Notes: generated by a model from the sequence alone, not told the origin. DNA of 7,808 bases from Actinomycetes bacterium (GCA_023457615.1 JAEWKY010000165.1:1-7808); one strand, 5' to 3'. Positions 1 through 6,600 are shown, counted from the first letter of the stretch. Made by a program: numbers and translations.

Positions 1-1086
1 ACTCCGCGCGATCTCGCCCGCGAGCCCGCCCTCCTCGGCCTCGCGCGAGAGCGCGGCCCCCGGGGTGTCGACGACGGTCACGAGCGGGAGGCGCAGACTC
101 GCGGCGAGCTCCATCCCGCGCCGCGCCTGACGCAGGGCGTCGGGGCCGAGCGGACCGTCGTGCTGCTGGGCGTGACGGTCGAGCGCCGCGACGACGACAC
201 CGCGGCCGCCGAGCGCGGCGAGGGCGATGCGCGACGCCGACCCGGCCTCGCCGTGCCCCGTGCCGTTCAACCAGATGACGTCGTCCGCCGCGTGGCGCAG
301 GAGGGTCCGCACGCCGGGCCGCGTGGGGCGGCGCGAGACGAGCACCGAGTCCCAGGCCGGCCGGTCGGCGAGCGGCTCGGGCTCCGCCGGGGACGACGGC
401 GTGCCGGCGTGCGCGAGCGCGATCCCGACGACGCGGGCGGCCATCGCGCGGAGCTGCCGCGGCGGGAGCACCGCGTCGACGATGCCGTGCGCGAAGAGGT
501 TCTCGCCGGTCTGCACGCCGGATGGGAAGTCCTCGCCGTGGAGGGCGCGGTAGACCTTCGGGCCGAGGAAGCCGATGAGCGCCTCCGGCTCCGCGACCGT
601 GATGTGCCCGAGCGAGCCCCACGAGGCGAACACCCCGCCCGTCGTGGGATGCCGCAGGTAGACGAGGTAGAGGAGACCCGCCTCCTTGTGCGCCGTGACC
701 GCCTGGGTGATCGCGGCCATCTGCAGGAAGGCGACCACGCCCTCCTGCATCCGTGTGCCTCCGGAGACCGGGGCGGCGAGGATCGGCAGCCGCTCGCGCG
801 TCGCGCGCTCGATCGCCGCGACGACGCGCCGGGCGGCCGCGAGGCCGATCGATCCGCCGAGGAAGCCGAACTCCCCGACGATCACCGCGACCGGGCGCCC
901 GTCGAGCAGCCCCCGGCCCGTGACCACGGCCTCGTCGACGCCGGTCCTCTCGGCGGCCTCGCGCAGCTCGGCGGCGTAGCCCTCCCCGAGGTCGGGTTGC
1001 ACGGCGGGCTCGTCCCACGACGCGAATCCCTCGTCGTCGAGCGTCAGCCGGATCAGCTCGGCGGCCGTGAGGCGGCGGGGCGTCAC
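1..1086 (-). CDS. Acyl-CoA carboxylase carboxyltransferase, fused beta/alpha type (3' end outside window)
   Basis: The visible 362 residues are two crotonase-fold halves. The first (about 1-225) resembles AccD: it has GEFGFLGGSIG (71-81), the oxyanion-type SGGTRMQEG (108-116), HPTTGGVFASWGSLGH (146-161) and the AEP..LIGF segment (166-173). A P/A-rich linker follows (about 228-243). The second half (about 244 on) resembles AccA, with VTVVDTPGAALSREAEEGG (336-354). The family transfers carboxyl between biotin and an acyl-CoA. There is no N-terminal Cys4 zinc finger as in E. coli AccD; the protein goes straight into the CT domain, as in other actinobacterial fused forms. The GTG start (1084-1086) overlaps the CoA-transferase stop as GTGA. 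No Shine-Dalgarno is visible, so coupled translation is likely. Roughly the last quarter to third is missing at the window edge. The acyl-CoA substrate is unknown, and an MdcDE-like decarboxylase role cannot be excluded. No biotin carboxylase or BCCP gene is visible. Confidence 0.88.
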   Translation of the reverse strand, partial: MTPRRLTAAELIRLTLDDEGFASWDEPAVQPDLGEGYAAELREAAERTGVDEAVVTGRGLLDGRPVAVIVGEFGFLGGSIGLAAARRVVAAIERATRERLPILAAPVSGGTRMQEGVVAFLQMAAITQAVTAHKEAGLLYLVYLRHPTTGGVFASWGSLGHITVAEPEALIGFLGPKVYRALHGEDFPSGVQTGENLFAHGIVDAVLPPRQLRAMAARVVGIALAHAGTPSSPAEPEPLADRPAWDSVLVSRRPTRPGVRTLLRHAADDVIWLNGTGHGEAGSASRIALAALGGRGVVVAALDRHAQQHDGPLGPDALRQARRGMELAASLRLPLVTVVDTPGAALSREAEEGGLAGEIARS

Positions 1087-2258
1087 CGGCTCGGGGCGAC
1101 GAGCGCTCGGGCGGCCCGGGTGTGCTCGCCGAGGAGCGGGGGCGGTCGATGGTCGCGACGCGTGGTCTCCCGCCCGTCGGGCGTGAAGAACCGCAGCGGC
1201 GGTCCCGGCAGGGAGATCCGCCCGAGCGTGGAGTGGTCGACCTCGATCAGGAGCCCCTGCGACCGCGTCTGCTCCCACGCGTAGACCTCGTCGATCGAGC
1301 GCACCTTGCCCGCGGGCACGCCGGCCGTCGCGAGCGCGTCGAGCAGCTCGGCCGCGGTCCAGCCGGCGAACGCCGACTCGAGCACCCCGATGAGCTCGGC
1401 GCGGTGCTCGACGCGCAGCGCGTTCGTCGCGAAGCGCTCGTCGGCGGCATCGAGTGCGAGCATCCCGCAGAGCCGGGCCCAGAGCCCCTCGGAGCCGACG
1501 GCGATCTGCACGGCCCCGTCGCCGACCCGGAAGAGCCCGTAGGGGGCGATCGACGGATGATGGTTGCCCTGCGCCCGGCCCACCTGCCCGGCCACCGTCC
1601 AGCGCGTCCCCTCGAAGGCGTGCACGCCGACGATCGCCGCGAGGAGCGACGTGCGCACGACCTGGCCCCGGCCCGTGCGCTCGCGCTCGAGGAGCGCCGC
1701 GAGGATGCCGGAGGCGCCGTACATCCCGGCCAGCAGGTCGCCGATCGGCACGCCCACGCGCTGCACGTCGTCGGGTCCGGAGCCGGTGAGCGACATGAGG
1801 CCCGCCTCGCCCTGGGCGATCTGGTCGTAGCCGGCCCGCTCCCCCTCGGGTCCGTCGTGGCCGAACCCGGAGATCGAGAGGGTGACGAGGCGCGGGTTGA
1901 GCGGCTCGAGATCGGCCGGCCCGAGTCCGAGGCGCTCCATCGTGCCCGGACGGAAGTTCTCGATGAGCACGTCCGCGGTGATCAGGAGGGCGCGCAGGAC
2001 GGCGAGATCGTCGGCCGACTTCAGGTCGAGGGCCACCGACTGCTTGTTGCGGTTGCAGGAGAGGAAGTAGGTCGACTGGGCGTCGCCCTCGCCGCCGACG
2101 AACGGCGGCCCCCACCCGCGCGTGTCGTCGCCGCCGGCCGGGTTCTCGATCTTGTGCACCGTGGCCCCGAGGTCGCCGAGCATCATCGAGGCGTGCGGAC
2201 CCGCGAGGGCGCGCGTGAGGTCGACGACGACGACGCCGTCGAGGGGTCCGGCGCTCAC
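1083..2258 (-). CDS. Class III CoA-transferase (CaiB/BaiF family)
   Basis: This is a 391-aa protein, close to the usual 390-430 aa of the family, which moves CoA from a donor thioester to a free carboxylic acid in the cytoplasm. Features seen: the N-terminal Rossmann start VVVVDLTRALAGPHASMMLGDLGA (9-32, read in two parts: strand then helix), the KIENPAGGDDTRGWGPP segment (36-52), NRNKQSVALDLK (69-80), ENFRPGTMERLGLG (100-113), GYDQIAQGEAGLMSLTG (143-159) and IGDLLAGMYG (172-181). D174 in the last motif matches the catalytic Asp (Asp169 of formyl-CoA transferase and CaiB). The GTG start at 2256-2258 was chosen because it overlaps the permease stop as GTGA and begins just before the conserved GPLDGVVVVDLTRAL; the open frame runs further upstream only as a shadow inside the permease gene. 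The next gene also overlaps it by 4 nt. The acid substrate and CoA donor cannot be predicted; the adjacent importer suggests the imported acid is the acceptor. Confidence 0.93.
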   Translation of the reverse strand: MSAGPLDGVVVVDLTRALAGPHASMMLGDLGATVHKIENPAGGDDTRGWGPPFVGGEGDAQSTYFLSCNRNKQSVALDLKSADDLAVLRALLITADVLIENFRPGTMERLGLGPADLEPLNPRLVTLSISGFGHDGPEGERAGYDQIAQGEAGLMSLTGSGPDDVQRVGVPIGDLLAGMYGASGILAALLERERTGRGQVVRTSLLAAIVGVHAFEGTRWTVAGQVGRAQGNHHPSIAPYGLFRVGDGAVQIAVGSEGLWARLCGMLALDAADERFATNALRVEHRAELIGVLESAFAGWTAAELLDALATAGVPAGKVRSIDEVYAWEQTRSQGLLIEVDHSTLGRISLPGPPLRFFTPDGRETTRRDHRPPPLLGEHTRAARALVAPSR

Positions 2259-3055
2259 GCCGACGACGCCGTTCCGGGATGGTTGCGCAGCACGCGGCGC
2301 TCGATGAGCCCGAGTCCGAGGTTCATGAGGAATCCGAAGACGCCGATGATGAGCAGCACGCCCCACATGCCGGGCGAGTCGAAGCGCGCCTGCCGCTCGA
2401 GCAGCAGGAACCCCGCTCCCCGGCCGCCGCTGATCATCTCCACGACGAGCGTCGTGATGACGCCGAGGGACGCCGCGATGCGCACCCCGACCATCGAGGC
2501 CGGGAAGACGCTCGGCAGCACGATCTTCGTGAGGATCGCCGCGCGGCCGAACTTGAGCATCCGCGCGGTGTCCATGCGCACGCTCGAGACCGTCCGCCGC
2601 GCGAGCGCGGTGTTGAGCAGGATGGGCCAGACGATCGCGAAGGCGACGATGAAGACGCTCGACCCGAGGCCGACTCCGAGCAGCAGGATCGTGACGGGCA
2701 CGAGCACCGGCACGGGCAGGCCGCGGAGGAAGTCGAAGAGCGGGCTGACGGCGCGGTCGACGCGCGGGAGCGAGCCGATCACGAGGCCGAGCGAGACGCC
2801 GACGACGATCGCGATGCCGAGTCCGAGCACGAAGGTGACGAGGCTGTGCCCGAGCGCCGGGAGCAGCACGCCCGCCTCGGCGAGCTGCCCGAGCGACTCG
2901 AACCAGCGCGACGGCGGCGGGAACCGCAGCGGATCGCGCGTGAGGAGCTGCCATCCGACGAGGAGGAGCGCGAGCGGGATGAGCCCGCGCAGCCAGGCGA
3001 GGCGGGGCCCGCTCCGGGCGCGACGCACGCGCGTCGGCGTCGACGCGGCGCTCAT
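2255..3055 (-). CDS. ABC transporter permease 2, NitT/TauT (SsuC/TauC) class
   Basis: This is a 266-aa integral membrane protein of the binding-protein-dependent permease family. About six hydrophobic segments are visible: 23-38, 71-95, 113-132, 134-152, 190-208 and 229-252. FLRGLPVPVLVPVTILLLGVG (109-129) is the segment typical of the SsuC/TauC/NrtB class. The EAA loop that docks on the ATPase is DTARMLKFGRAAILTKIVLP (162-181), with Lys168 where the family usually has Gly. The N-terminus is a basic cytoplasmic tail (residues 9-23 rich in Arg). The ATG start (3053-3055) overlaps the stop of the preceding permease as ATGA; a weak GGCGGA lies 6 nt before it. The two permeases differ in sequence, so a heterodimeric membrane channel is likely. 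The 3' end overlaps the CoA-transferase start. The solute is not predictable from sequence; this class moves sulfonates, nitrate, pyrimidine precursors and aromatic acids. Confidence 0.92.
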   Translation of the reverse strand: MSAASTPTRVRRARSGPRLAWLRGLIPLALLLVGWQLLTRDPLRFPPPSRWFESLGQLAEAGVLLPALGHSLVTFVLGLGIAIVVGVSLGLVIGSLPRVDRAVSPLFDFLRGLPVPVLVPVTILLLGVGLGSSVFIVAFAIVWPILLNTALARRTVSSVRMDTARMLKFGRAAILTKIVLPSVFPASMVGVRIAASLGVITTLVVEMISGGRGAGFLLLERQARFDSPGMWGVLLIIGVFGFLMNLGLGLIERRVLRNHPGTASSA

Positions 3056-3846
3056 CGGGCGTCCGCCATCTGACGCGCCGAGCCGGGCAGCGCGACGCGC
3101 ACGAGCAGCACGAGCAGCATGTTGAGCACGTAGGCGAGCAGGCCGATCGTGAGCGTGTACGCCCACAGCCGCTCGGGGGCGAGCGCGTTCTGCGCCTGGA
3201 TGACGCCCCAGCCGAGCCCGCGCGGGTTGATGAGCATCTCGGCGACGATCGCGAGCACGAGCGCCGTGACGATGCCGAGCCGCAGCCCGACGAGGATCTG
3301 CTGGGCGGCCGCGGGCACGATGACCTTCGCGAGCACGGCGGGGCGCGGGAGCCGCAGCACGGCGGCGACGTCGTAGAGCCGCGGCGAGATCGACCGCACG
3401 CCGCCCGCGGTGTTGATGAGGATCGGCCACGTCGCGGCGTAGGCGGCGACGACGATCTCGGAGAGGTTCGACGGACCCCAGATGAGCAGCGCGACGGGCA
3501 CGAGCGCCGTCACCGGGATGGTGCGCAGGAAGTCGATCGACGAGGCGGAGTAGAGCCGGAAGGTCTGGAACAGGCCGAACACGATGCCGAGCGCGATGCC
3601 GATGGCGGCGCCGATCCCGCCGGCGACGAGCGTCGTGCCGAGCGTGTGGCCCATGTCGACGAAGAGCTTGCCGCTCGCGACGAGGGCGCCGGCCTCGACC
3701 GCGATGTCGGTGGGCGCGGGGAGGTAGCGCAGGTTGAGGATGCCGGTCGCGACGGCGAGCTGCCAGAGCGCGAGCACCCCGAGGATGACGAGGATGCCGC
3801 TCGGGTTGGCCGTCTGCACGATGCGGGCCGCGCGAGCGGAGCTCAT
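3052..3846 (-). CDS. ABC transporter permease 1, NitT/TauT (SsuC/TauC) class
   Basis: This 264-aa protein has about six membrane segments: 16-35, 67-95, 104-125, 129-147, 187-206 and 229-251. The class-specific segment FLRTIPVTALVPVALLIWGP (107-125) is present, followed by AATWPILINTAGGV (137-150). The EAA-type loop YDVAAVLRLPRPAVLAKVIVP (158-178) carries Arg165 at the place of the family's usual Gly. The ATG start (3844-3846) overlaps the ATPase stop as ATGA and has a good Shine-Dalgarno GAAGG at 3854-3858, 7 nt upstream, inside the ATPase gene. It lies between its ATPase and the second permease, and it most likely pairs with the second permease, since both are intact and co-translated. Its length is normal for the family and no damage is seen. 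Confidence 0.92.
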   Translation of the reverse strand: MSSARAARIVQTANPSGILVILGVLALWQLAVATGILNLRYLPAPTDIAVEAGALVASGKLFVDMGHTLGTTLVAGGIGAAIGIALGIVFGLFQTFRLYSASSIDFLRTIPVTALVPVALLIWGPSNLSEIVVAAYAATWPILINTAGGVRSISPRLYDVAAVLRLPRPAVLAKVIVPAAAQQILVGLRLGIVTALVLAIVAEMLINPRGLGWGVIQAQNALAPERLWAYTLTIGLLAYVLNMLLVLLVRVALPGSARQMADAR

Positions 3847-4622
3847 CCGAGCGCCTTCGTGAGCTCCTCGCGGGCGGCGAGGAAGGCGGGCTCGGCACGC
3901 GTCTCGAGCTGGGTGCGCGGACGCGCGAGGCCGGGCTCGATCTCGAACGTGAGCATCCCGGGCGAGCCCGAGATCACGAACACGCGGTCGCTCAGGTAGA
4001 TCGCCTCGTCGATGTCGTGCGTGATGAAGAGGATCGTCGCGCCCGTGCGCTGCTGCACCTGGAGCAGCTCGTCCTGCAGGCTCGCCTTGGTGAGCGCGTC
4101 GAGCGCGCCGAACGGCTCGTCCATGAGCAGGATGCGGGGCTCGAGCGCGAGGGCGCGCGCGATCTGCACGCGCTGCTGCATGCCGCCCGAGATCCGCCAG
4201 GGGTAGTCGTGGCGCTTGCCGTCGAGGTGCACCATGCGCAGCGCCGCGTCGGAGCGCGTGCGCCGCTCGGCGGCGGGGACCCCCGCCGCCTCGAGGCCGA
4301 GCTCGACGTTGCGACCGACGGTGCGCCACGGCAGGAGCGCCTGGCCGTAGTCCTGGAAGACCGTGACCACCCCGTCGGGAACCCCGGCGACCGGCTTGCC
4401 GCCGGCCGTCAGGGTTCCCGCGGTGGCAGGAAGGAGCCCGCTGAGCACACGCAGGAGCGTGGTCTTGCCCGTGCCCGAGCGCCCGACGATCCCCACGATC
4501 TCGCCTTCGGCCACGGTGAAGTCGATCTCCTTGAGGATCTCGAGCTTCCCCGCCGCGGAGGGCAGCGTCACGCCGACGCCGTGGACGGCGTAGGCCGCCG
4601 TCGTGGATGAAACCGGGCTCAT
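3843..4622 (-). CDS. ABC transporter ATP-binding protein, NitT/TauT (SsuB/TauB) class
   Basis: This 259-aa cytoplasmic ATPase drives the importer. All nucleotide-binding motifs are intact: Walker A GRSGTGKTT (47-55, Lys53), Q-loop Gln90 in FQDYGQALLPWRTVGRNV (89-106), signature ISGGMQQR (144-151), Walker B ILLMDEP (164-170, Glu169), D-loop GALDAL (172-177) and switch His202 in THDIDEAIYLSDRV (201-214). The LLPWRTV segment after the Q-loop and the DEAIYLSDRV segment are typical of SsuB/TauB/NrtD-like proteins. There is no extra C-terminal regulatory domain. The ATG (4620-4622) has a strong Shine-Dalgarno AGGAAGGA at 4630-4637. It follows the binding-protein gene by 43 nt, and its stop overlaps permease 1. 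It is the first gene of the five-gene run joined by 4-nt overlaps. Confidence 0.96.
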   Translation of the reverse strand: MSPVSSTTAAYAVHGVGVTLPSAAGKLEILKEIDFTVAEGEIVGIVGRSGTGKTTLLRVLSGLLPATAGTLTAGGKPVAGVPDGVVTVFQDYGQALLPWRTVGRNVELGLEAAGVPAAERRTRSDAALRMVHLDGKRHDYPWRISGGMQQRVQIARALALEPRILLMDEPFGALDALTKASLQDELLQVQQRTGATILFITHDIDEAIYLSDRVFVISGSPGMLTFEIEPGLARPRTQLETRAEPAFLAAREELTKALG

Positions 4623-4654
4623 CGTGGGGTCCTTCCTGGGGGTGTCTCGCGCGG

Positions 4655-4668
4655 TGACCCGGGGGTCA
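4655..4668 (-). other. Short inverted repeat over the stop codon of the binding-protein gene
   Basis: TGACCC and GGGTCA are perfect inverted arms separated by 2 nt, so the folded form would be a 5-bp stem with a 4-nt loop. The binding-protein stop codon (4666-4668) is one arm end. A hairpin after a binding-protein gene often protects its mRNA and raises its level over the permease genes. No T-run follows, so it is not a classic terminator. It is short for GC-rich DNA and could be chance. Confidence 0.35.
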
Positions 4669-5613
4669 GAGCACGTACTGCGAGAGGTCGAGGTCCTCGA
4701 CCGCGGCGTCGAGCTGCGCCTGGCGCACCAGGAACCCGAGGTACATCTCGAGCGTGTCCGCCGTGACCGACTTCTGGTAGGTCGGCAGCGTGATCGCCTC
4801 GGCGACCTCGGGGTCGAGGCCGAGCTTGTCCTGCACGAACGCGCGGTACTCCTCGGGGTTGGCCTCGATCCAGTCGACGGCGTCCTCGAACGCCGCGTTC
4901 CAGCCCTCGAGGGCCTCGGGGTTCGCGTCGGCGAAGACGCGGCTCGTGGAGTACCAGCCGGTGAGCGCGGCATCCTCGCCCGTCGCGATCTCGATCGGGG
5001 TGAAGAGGCGCGTGTAGCCCTCGGCCTCGATCGCCGACGCGAACGGCTCCGGCACGGTCGCGGCGTCGACCTGACCGGCGAAGAGCTGGTCGGGCTGCGC
5101 GGCGAACGGCACCTGGATGAGCTCGACGCCCTCGACGCCCTCCTGCTCGAGCGAGTCGAGCAGCGCGGCGTACTGCAGGCCGGCGAGCGAGTTCGTCGCG
5201 ATCTTGAGACCGGCGAGCTCCTCGATCGAGGAGGCGACCTTGCTGTAGACGCCGGCACCGTCGGCCCAGCCGCCCGCGGTCGCGACGATGTCGAAGCCGC
5301 GCGTCGCCGAGGCGAGGAAGTCGGTCGGCGTCGTCATGACGATGTCGTACTGGGTGCCGAGCGCCGGGATGAACGTCGCGAGCTCGCCCGACTCCGTGAT
5401 CTCGGCGTCGATGCCGTGGTCCTCGAGGAACCCCTGCTCGTCCGCGACGTTGAGGATCATGGTCGCGGCGACCGGCAGGTTGGCGACGCGGATGACCGTG
5501 AGCTCGACCTCCCCGTCGGGTGCGGGCTCGGGTGCCGGGGTGCTGCACGCGGTGAGGCCGACGAGGGCGAGCGCGGCGGTTGCCGCGACGATTCCCGCTG
5601 TGGTTTTCTTCAT
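4666..5613 (-). CDS. ABC transporter substrate-binding lipoprotein, SsuA/THI5/NMT1 family
   Basis: This 315-aa extracytoplasmic protein delivers the solute to the permeases. Residues 1-22 are a lipoprotein signal peptide (KK at 2-3, hydrophobic 7-20) with lipobox L20-T-A-C23, so Cys23 should be lipidated after cleavage. A short P/E linker follows, then VANLPVAATMILNVADEQGFLEDHGID (43-69), the usual start of lobe 1 in NMT1/THI5-like proteins, and later KIATNSLAGLQYAALLDSLEQEG (146-168) and DAATVPEPFASAIEAEG (193-209). The mature protein is markedly acidic. The ATG (5611-5613) has a strong Shine-Dalgarno AAGGAAG at 5622-5628, 8 nt upstream. It sits between the FAH gene (54-nt gap) and the ATPase (43-nt gap), with a hairpin at its stop codon. 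The family binds sulfonates, HMP-like pyrimidines, nitrate and aromatic carboxylates; the downstream CoA enzymes favour a carboxylic acid, by inference. Confidence 0.93.
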   Translation of the reverse strand: MKKTTAGIVAATAALALVGLTACSTPAPEPAPDGEVELTVIRVANLPVAATMILNVADEQGFLEDHGIDAEITESGELATFIPALGTQYDIVMTTPTDFLASATRGFDIVATAGGWADGAGVYSKVASSIEELAGLKIATNSLAGLQYAALLDSLEQEGVEGVELIQVPFAAQPDQLFAGQVDAATVPEPFASAIEAEGYTRLFTPIEIATGEDAALTGWYSTSRVFADANPEALEGWNAAFEDAVDWIEANPEEYRAFVQDKLGLDPEVAEAITLPTYQKSVTADTLEMYLGFLVRQAQLDAAVEDLDLSQYVL

Positions 5614-5634
5614 AGCAGTGACTTCCTTGTCTCG

Positions 5635-5642
5635 TGTTAACA
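5635..5642. promoter_or_regulatory. TGTTAACA palindrome in the leader of the binding-protein gene (possible operator)
   Basis: A perfect 8-bp palindrome lies 22 nt upstream of the binding-protein ATG and 7 nt upstream of its Shine-Dalgarno, in an A/T-containing patch of otherwise GC-rich DNA. The GT...AC core resembles the half-sites of GntR-family operators. No second copy was found in the regulator's own promoter, which weakens the operator idea. Confidence 0.25.
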
Positions 5643-5656
5643 GGGGTGGAGTCGCT

Positions 5657-5684
5657 ATCCGGTCGGCCTAGACCCCGACCGGAT
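5657..5684 (-). other. Perfect 10-bp stem-loop enclosing the FAH stop codon
   Basis: The arms ATCCGGTCGG (5657-5666) and CCGACCGGAT (5675-5684) are exact reverse complements with an 8-nt loop that contains the TAG stop codon (5668-5670). In the transcript this is a strong GC-rich hairpin between the FAH and binding-protein genes. No T-tract follows. It may be a U-tail-less terminator or attenuator, as reported for actinobacteria, or an mRNA processing or stability element that lets the transporter be expressed at a different level from the regulator and enzyme. Confidence 0.6.
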
Positions 5685-6570
5685 CCCCGACCGAGGTCGC
5701 CAGGGCGACGACCTCGTTTCGCAGCTCACCGAGTCCGCTCACCGTCACCTCGACGACGTCTCCGGGGACGAGGTAGACGGGGGGTGTGCGTGCGTACCCG
5801 ACGCCCGAGGGCGTCCCGGTGAGGATGACGTCTCCCGGCAGCAGTCGCACCGCCTGGGAGAGGTAGGAGACGAGCATCGCCACGGGGAAGACCATGTCGC
5901 CCGAGTTGCCGGACTGCATGACCTCCCCGTTGACGCGCGTCTCCACGTGCAGATCGGTCACGTCGCCCACCTCGTCGGGAGTGACGAGGTAGGGCCCGAA
6001 CGGACCGAAGGTGTCGAACATCTTTCCCTGATCGAACTGCGACGTGCGCCGCTGCCAGTCGCGCGCGGTGACGTCGTTGGCGATCGAGTACCCGGCGACG
6101 TGCTCGAGCGCGCGCTCCTCCGGGATGTCGCGTCCGCCGATGCCGACGACGAGGGCGATCTCGCCCTCCCAGTCGACCTTCTCGGTCGAGGCGGGCACCT
6201 CGATCGGCTGCCCGTGGCCGGCGAGCGACGTCGCGGGCTTGAGGAAGATCATCGGGAAGTCGGGGACCTCCGCCTTGCCCTCCTTCGCGTGCTCCTCGTA
6301 GTTGCGGCCGATGCAGAAGATGCGCGGGGGGTCGCCGACCGGCGGGAGGAACGTCACGTCCGACTCGGCGTGGTAGACCGCGGAGCCGTCGGCCGCGGCG
6401 ACGGCCGCGCGCACGGCGTCGAGCGCGGCGGCGCCGCCCTCGAGCAGCTCGCGGAGGGTCGCGGTCGCCCACGGCGTCCCGTCGAGCGCACGCCCGAGGT
6501 CGAGCAGACCCCTCTCGGTCGCCACGCACACGGTCGCCGCCGTCGCGGTCCTCACGGTCGCCAGTCGCAC
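5668..6570 (-). CDS. Fumarylacetoacetate hydrolase (FAH) family enzyme
   Basis: This is a 300-aa cytoplasmic metal-dependent enzyme. An N-terminal domain (about 1-75) precedes the FAH catalytic domain (about 80-292). Landmarks are IGRNYEEHAKE (87-97, His94 and Glu97), IFLKPATSLAG (108-118), the metal-ligand pair Glu135/Glu137 in DWEGEIALV, Asp166 in ANDVTARD, KMFDTFGPFGP (183-193), NGEVMQSGNSGDMVF (214-228) and LTGTPSGVG (250-258). The full ligand set suggests an active enzyme. Family members hydrolyse acylpyruvates or fumarylacetoacetate, hydrate 2-oxo-pentenoates, isomerise hydroxymuconates or decarboxylate oxaloacetate; the exact reaction cannot be assigned. The GTG start (6568-6570) has an AGAGGA Shine-Dalgarno 9 nt upstream, and only 36 nt separate it from the regulator gene. 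No in-frame start lies between them. Position beside a GntR regulator and an acid importer suggests catabolism of the imported compound. Confidence 0.93.
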   Translation of the reverse strand: MRLATVRTATAATVCVATERGLLDLGRALDGTPWATATLRELLEGGAAALDAVRAAVAAADGSAVYHAESDVTFLPPVGDPPRIFCIGRNYEEHAKEGKAEVPDFPMIFLKPATSLAGHGQPIEVPASTEKVDWEGEIALVVGIGGRDIPEERALEHVAGYSIANDVTARDWQRRTSQFDQGKMFDTFGPFGPYLVTPDEVGDVTDLHVETRVNGEVMQSGNSGDMVFPVAMLVSYLSQAVRLLPGDVILTGTPSGVGYARTPPVYLVPGDVVEVTVSGLGELRNEVVALATSVGDPVGV

Positions 6571-6579
6571 GGAAGTCGT

Positions 6580-6585
6580 TCCTCT
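6580..6585 (-). promoter_or_regulatory. Ribosome binding site fixing the GTG start of the FAH gene
   Basis: AGAGGA on the minus strand lies 9 nt before the GTG at 6568-6570. It supports that GTG, which is the first possible start after the regulator's in-frame TGA at 6607-6609. Confidence 0.6.
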
Positions 6586-6600
6586 CGGGTTTCGGGGTCG

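Noticed and set aside
160..1284. Long plus-strand open frame opposite the carboxyltransferase
   Set aside because: Its product is Arg/Gly/Asp-rich low-complexity sequence with no recognisable domain. It is the antisense shadow expected in GC-rich DNA over a gene with clear family motifs.
2259..2954. Upstream extension of the CoA-transferase frame
   Set aside because: The extension is Arg/Ala-rich and lies wholly inside the permease gene. The family's conserved N-terminus begins right after the GTG at 2256-2258.
1122..3125. A 667-codon plus-strand open frame
   Set aside because: It lies antisense to the CoA-transferase and a permease, has shadow-type composition and no domain.
2255..5613. 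Naming the transporter ssuABC or tauABC
   Set aside because: The class is clear, but two different permeases, adjoining CoA enzymes and no sulfonate monooxygenase or dioxygenase gene argue against sulfonate or taurine uptake as the assigned function.
4603..5640. Plus-strand open frame of 345 codons opposite the binding protein
   Set aside because: It is antisense to a clear lipoprotein gene with signal peptide and lipobox. Charged, repetitive composition marks it as a shadow.
5657..5684. Classic rho-independent terminator
   Set aside because: The stem is strong, but no T-tract follows on the transcribed strand and downstream genes continue the operon. It is kept as a stem-loop of unknown role.
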